A stretch of 5,932 nucleotides of DNA from an uncultured Eubacteriales bacterium (lineage in GTDB: Bacteria; Bacillota; Clostridia; Peptostreptococcales; Anaerovoracaceae), in contig CADBSP010000159.1 of assembly GCA_902797405.1 (NCBI GenBank), positions 1 to 5,932 of the forward strand, written 5' to 3'. The first letter of the stretch is position 1. Each line of letters begins with the position of its first letter. Made by a program: the position numbers and the translations under genes. Positions 3,913 through 5,932 of the stretch are shown here, piece by piece. Below the pieces are notes generated by a model. It worked only from the letters and a program-made list of their open reading frames with translations. It had not been told where the DNA came from and ran no database searches.

Positions 3913-5727
3913 ATGGATAACAATTATCAAAATTACATTCGCAATTTCAGCATAATCGCGCATATCGACCACGGTAAATCCACCTTGGCGGACAGAATAA
4001 TTGAAAATACCGGATTGGTGGCAGAGCGCGACATGAAGGAACAATTCCTGGACAATATGGATTTGGAGCGCGAACGTGGAATAACTATTAAGCTCCAAAC
4101 AACTCGCCTGGTATACAAGGCTCAAGATGGACAGGAATACATTTTCAATTTGATCGATACGCCGGGCCATGTGGACTTTAACTATGAGGTCAGCAGAAGT
4201 TTGGCTGCTTGCGAAGGCGCTGTTTTGGTAGTTGACTCAACCCAGGGTGTAGAGGCCCAGACAATGGCGAATGTTTATCTGGCGCTGGATGAGGACTTGG
4301 AAATTCTACCGGTGCTTAATAAAATTGACCTGGCAAGTTCACGTCCTGATGAAACCAGGGAAGAGATAGAAGAGATGATCGGCATCGACGCATCGGAAGC
4401 TCCTCTCGTTTCAGCAAAGGAAGGAATAGGCATAACAGAGCTTCTGGAGGCTGTTGTAAAAACCATCCCTGCACCAAGTGGAAATCCTGGTGGAAAACTG
4501 AAGGCGCTCATTTTTGATAGTGTTTACGACAATTATAAAGGGGTTGTGATATATACCAGAATCTTTGATGGCTCCGTAAAGGTAGGGGATGATATTCTCC
4601 TGATGAATACCGGAAAGAAATATGAGGTCACAGAGGTTGGTGTTATGGCTCCCGGACATGTTCCGGTGAAGGCCCTAAAGGCCGGAGAAGTAGGCTATAT
4701 CTGCGCCAGTATCAAGCAGGTAAAGGATGCACAGGTTGGCGATACTATCACTTTGGCTGCCCAGCCTGCAGATGAAATGCTTCCGGGATATAAGCCCGCA
4801 CAGTCAATGGTTTATTGCGGTATCTATCCTGCAGAGGGTGAGAAATACGAGGGTGTTAAGGACGCCTTGGAGAAACTTCAGGTAAACGATGCTGCGTTCA
4901 ACTTCGAACCTGAAACATCGACAGCGCTTGGGTTTGGTTTCCGCTGCGGATTCCTGGGTCTTCTCCACATGGAGATTATAGTGGAGCGTCTGGAAAGAGA
5001 ATTCGACCTGGCGGTAATAACGACGTCTCCGAGCGTTGTATATAAGGTGGTAATGACTGACGGTAGAGTGGAGATGATTCAGAATCCGACTAACCTACCG
5101 TCACCGGTTGAAATTGATCACATAGAGGAGCCAATCGTTAAGGCGGACATCATGATTCCGAAGGAATATGTCGGCTCGATTATGGAGCTTTGCCAGAAGC
5201 GTCGCGGTAATATGCTGCACATGGAATATATCACAAAGGACAGGGTGACACTTCATTACGAGCTCCCGTTAAATGAGGTTATCTATGATTTCTTTGATGC
5301 ACTTAAATCCAAGACCAGAGGCTATGGGTCCCTGGACTACGAGTTCATCAGATATCAAAAGTCGACCTTGGTAAAAATGGATGTTCTTCTTAACAAGGAA
5401 ATAGTCGACGCTTTCTCGATGATAGTTCATGAGTCGGAAGCGTACGAGCGCGGACGTTTTGTTTGCAAGAAATTAAAGGAAGTCATTCCTATGCATCAGT
5501 TCGAGGTCCCAATTCAGGCGGCGGTGGGACAAAAGGTTATAGCCAGGGAAACTGTTAAGGCATACCGAAAGGACGTTATTGCCAAGTGCTATGGCGGTGA
5601 CATCTCCAGAAAGAAGAAACTTCTGGAGAAACAAAAGGAAGGTAAGAAGCGTATGCGTCAATTCGGCAGAGTTGAAGTTCCGCAGGAGGCCTTTACCGCA
5701 GTTCTTAAATACGATGATGACAAATAA
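3913..5727 (+). CDS. lepA: Elongation factor 4 (LepA), ribosome back-translocating GTPase
   Basis: The complete 604-residue protein (E. coli about 599) is a translational GTPase that acts on the ribosome, reported to remodel or back-translocate stalled elongation complexes and to affect initiation and assembly. The G domain shows G1 AHIDHGKST (16-24), G2 RGITI (55-59), G3 DTPGH (82-86, H86 catalytic), G4 NKID (136-139) and G5 SAKEG. Then follow the beta-barrel domain II, the EF-G-like domains III and V (GFRCGFLGLLHMEI is a LepA signature), and the LepA-specific C-terminal domain (YGGDISRKKKLLEKQKEGKKRM). Like other LepA proteins it lacks EF-G domain IV. The ATG has AGGGG (3898-3902) 10 nt upstream, just behind a terminator T-run. 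No promoter is evident between the lipoprotein gene and lepA. hemW follows after 56 nt, the order lepA-hemW known from B. subtilis and other Firmicutes. Confidence 0.98.
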   Translation: MDNNYQNYIRNFSIIAHIDHGKSTLADRIIENTGLVAERDMKEQFLDNMDLERERGITIKLQTTRLVYKAQDGQEYIFNLIDTPGHVDFNYEVSRSLAACEGAVLVVDSTQGVEAQTMANVYLALDEDLEILPVLNKIDLASSRPDETREEIEEMIGIDASEAPLVSAKEGIGITELLEAVVKTIPAPSGNPGGKLKALIFDSVYDNYKGVVIYTRIFDGSVKVGDDILLMNTGKKYEVTEVGVMAPGHVPVKALKAGEVGYICASIKQVKDAQVGDTITLAAQPADEMLPGYKPAQSMVYCGIYPAEGEKYEGVKDALEKLQVNDAAFNFEPETSTALGFGFRCGFLGLLHMEIIVERLEREFDLAVITTSPSVVYKVVMTDGRVEMIQNPTNLPSPVEIDHIEEPIVKADIMIPKEYVGSIMELCQKRRGNMLHMEYITKDRVTLHYELPLNEVIYDFFDALKSKTRGYGSLDYEFIRYQKSTLVKMDVLLNKEIVDAFSMIVHESEAYERGRFVCKKLKEVIPMHQFEVPIQAAVGQKVIARETVKAYRKDVIAKCYGGDISRKKKLLEKQKEGKKRMRQFGRVEVPQEAFTAVLKYDDDK

Positions 5728-5783
5728 AGAATGATAAACTGCAGTAGGTATTATCGGGCATAGATTGGAATATAAATATATAA

Positions 5784-5932
5784 ATGGAAGATAATAAACT
5801 GGGAATATACATTCATGTACCCTTTTGCATAAGGAAATGTCCTTACTGCGGTTTTTATTCCAAGGCCGTTGGTGGTAGTTTTGATGTACACGGGGAAGAA
5901 TATAAGGTTTACAAAGATAAGCTAATTAAGTC
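5784..5932 (+). CDS. hemW: HemW-type radical SAM protein, N-terminal 49 codons (3' partial)
   Basis: Only the first 49 residues are in the window. The N-terminus, LGIYIHVPFCIRKCPYCGF, carries the radical SAM cluster motif CxxxCxxC (C15, C19, C22) in the typical HemW setting 'YIHIPFC..KC.YCDF', except that Gly replaces the usual Asp after the third Cys. HemW is a haem chaperone, formerly annotated as oxygen-independent coproporphyrinogen III oxidase (HemN-like). An in-frame TAA at 5781-5783 directly precedes the ATG, so translation cannot start upstream. The SD is weak (a GGA about 14 nt away) and the preceding bases are AU-only, suggesting low or coupled translation. It lies 56 nt after lepA with no terminator between, so the two are probably co-transcribed. 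Confidence 0.92.
   Translation, partial: MEDNKLGIYIHVPFCIRKCPYCGFYSKAVGGSFDVHGEEYKVYKDKLIK

Noticed and set aside
3492..4170. Minus-strand ORFs opposite the lipoprotein and lepA genes
   Set aside because: They are antisense shadows of well-supported genes and have no recognisable domains.

Overview
The window reads as chromosomal DNA of a low-to-moderate GC Gram-positive bacterium. The evidence is strong purine-rich Shine-Dalgarno (SD) sequences, sigma-A type promoters, a lipoprotein, a cell-wall 3D-domain protein, a clostridial-type O-acetylhomoserine sulfhydrylase, and the lepA-hemW gene order seen in Firmicutes. A clostridial, Lachnospiraceae-like (Butyrivibrio-type) host is my best guess; that is inference from protein flavour and codon use, and the genus is not proven.

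Layout. (1) Bases 2-283 (+): the 3' end of a gene whose product looks like the C-terminal half of a sortase-fold protein. (2) Bases 284-604: a convergent intergenic region with two back-to-back hairpin terminators, one facing each flanking gene. (3) Bases 605-1432 (-): a secreted or anchored 3D-domain cell-wall protein with a very acidic linker, driven by a good extended -10 promoter at 1478-1506. (4) Bases 1433-2020: a 588-bp AT-rich divergent region. It holds that promoter, an adjoining 17-bp palindrome, a cluster of CTTAAG palindromes, and an array with 40-bp (basically 20-bp) periodicity ending just upstream of the metY promoter. (5) Bases 2021-3283 (+): metY. (6) Bases 3399-3785 (+): a small lipoprotein with its own near-consensus promoter, whose -35 box lies inside the end of metY. 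Its leader carries two hairpins and a 13-codon ORF overlapping the lipoprotein start by ATGA. (7) Bases 3868-3897: a terminator lying only 15 nt before lepA. (8) Bases 3913-5727 (+): lepA, complete. (9) From 5784 (+): the first 49 codons of hemW, cut by the window end.

The coding genes are mostly ordinary: sulfur assimilation into homocysteine (metY), translation (lepA), haem-related radical SAM (hemW) and envelope proteins. The unusual content is non-coding: the phased repeat array between the divergent genes, the leader ORF of the lipoprotein, and the terminator placed in what must be the lepA 5' region. I see no mobile element, CRISPR array, tRNA or rRNA, and no clear new multi-gene system.
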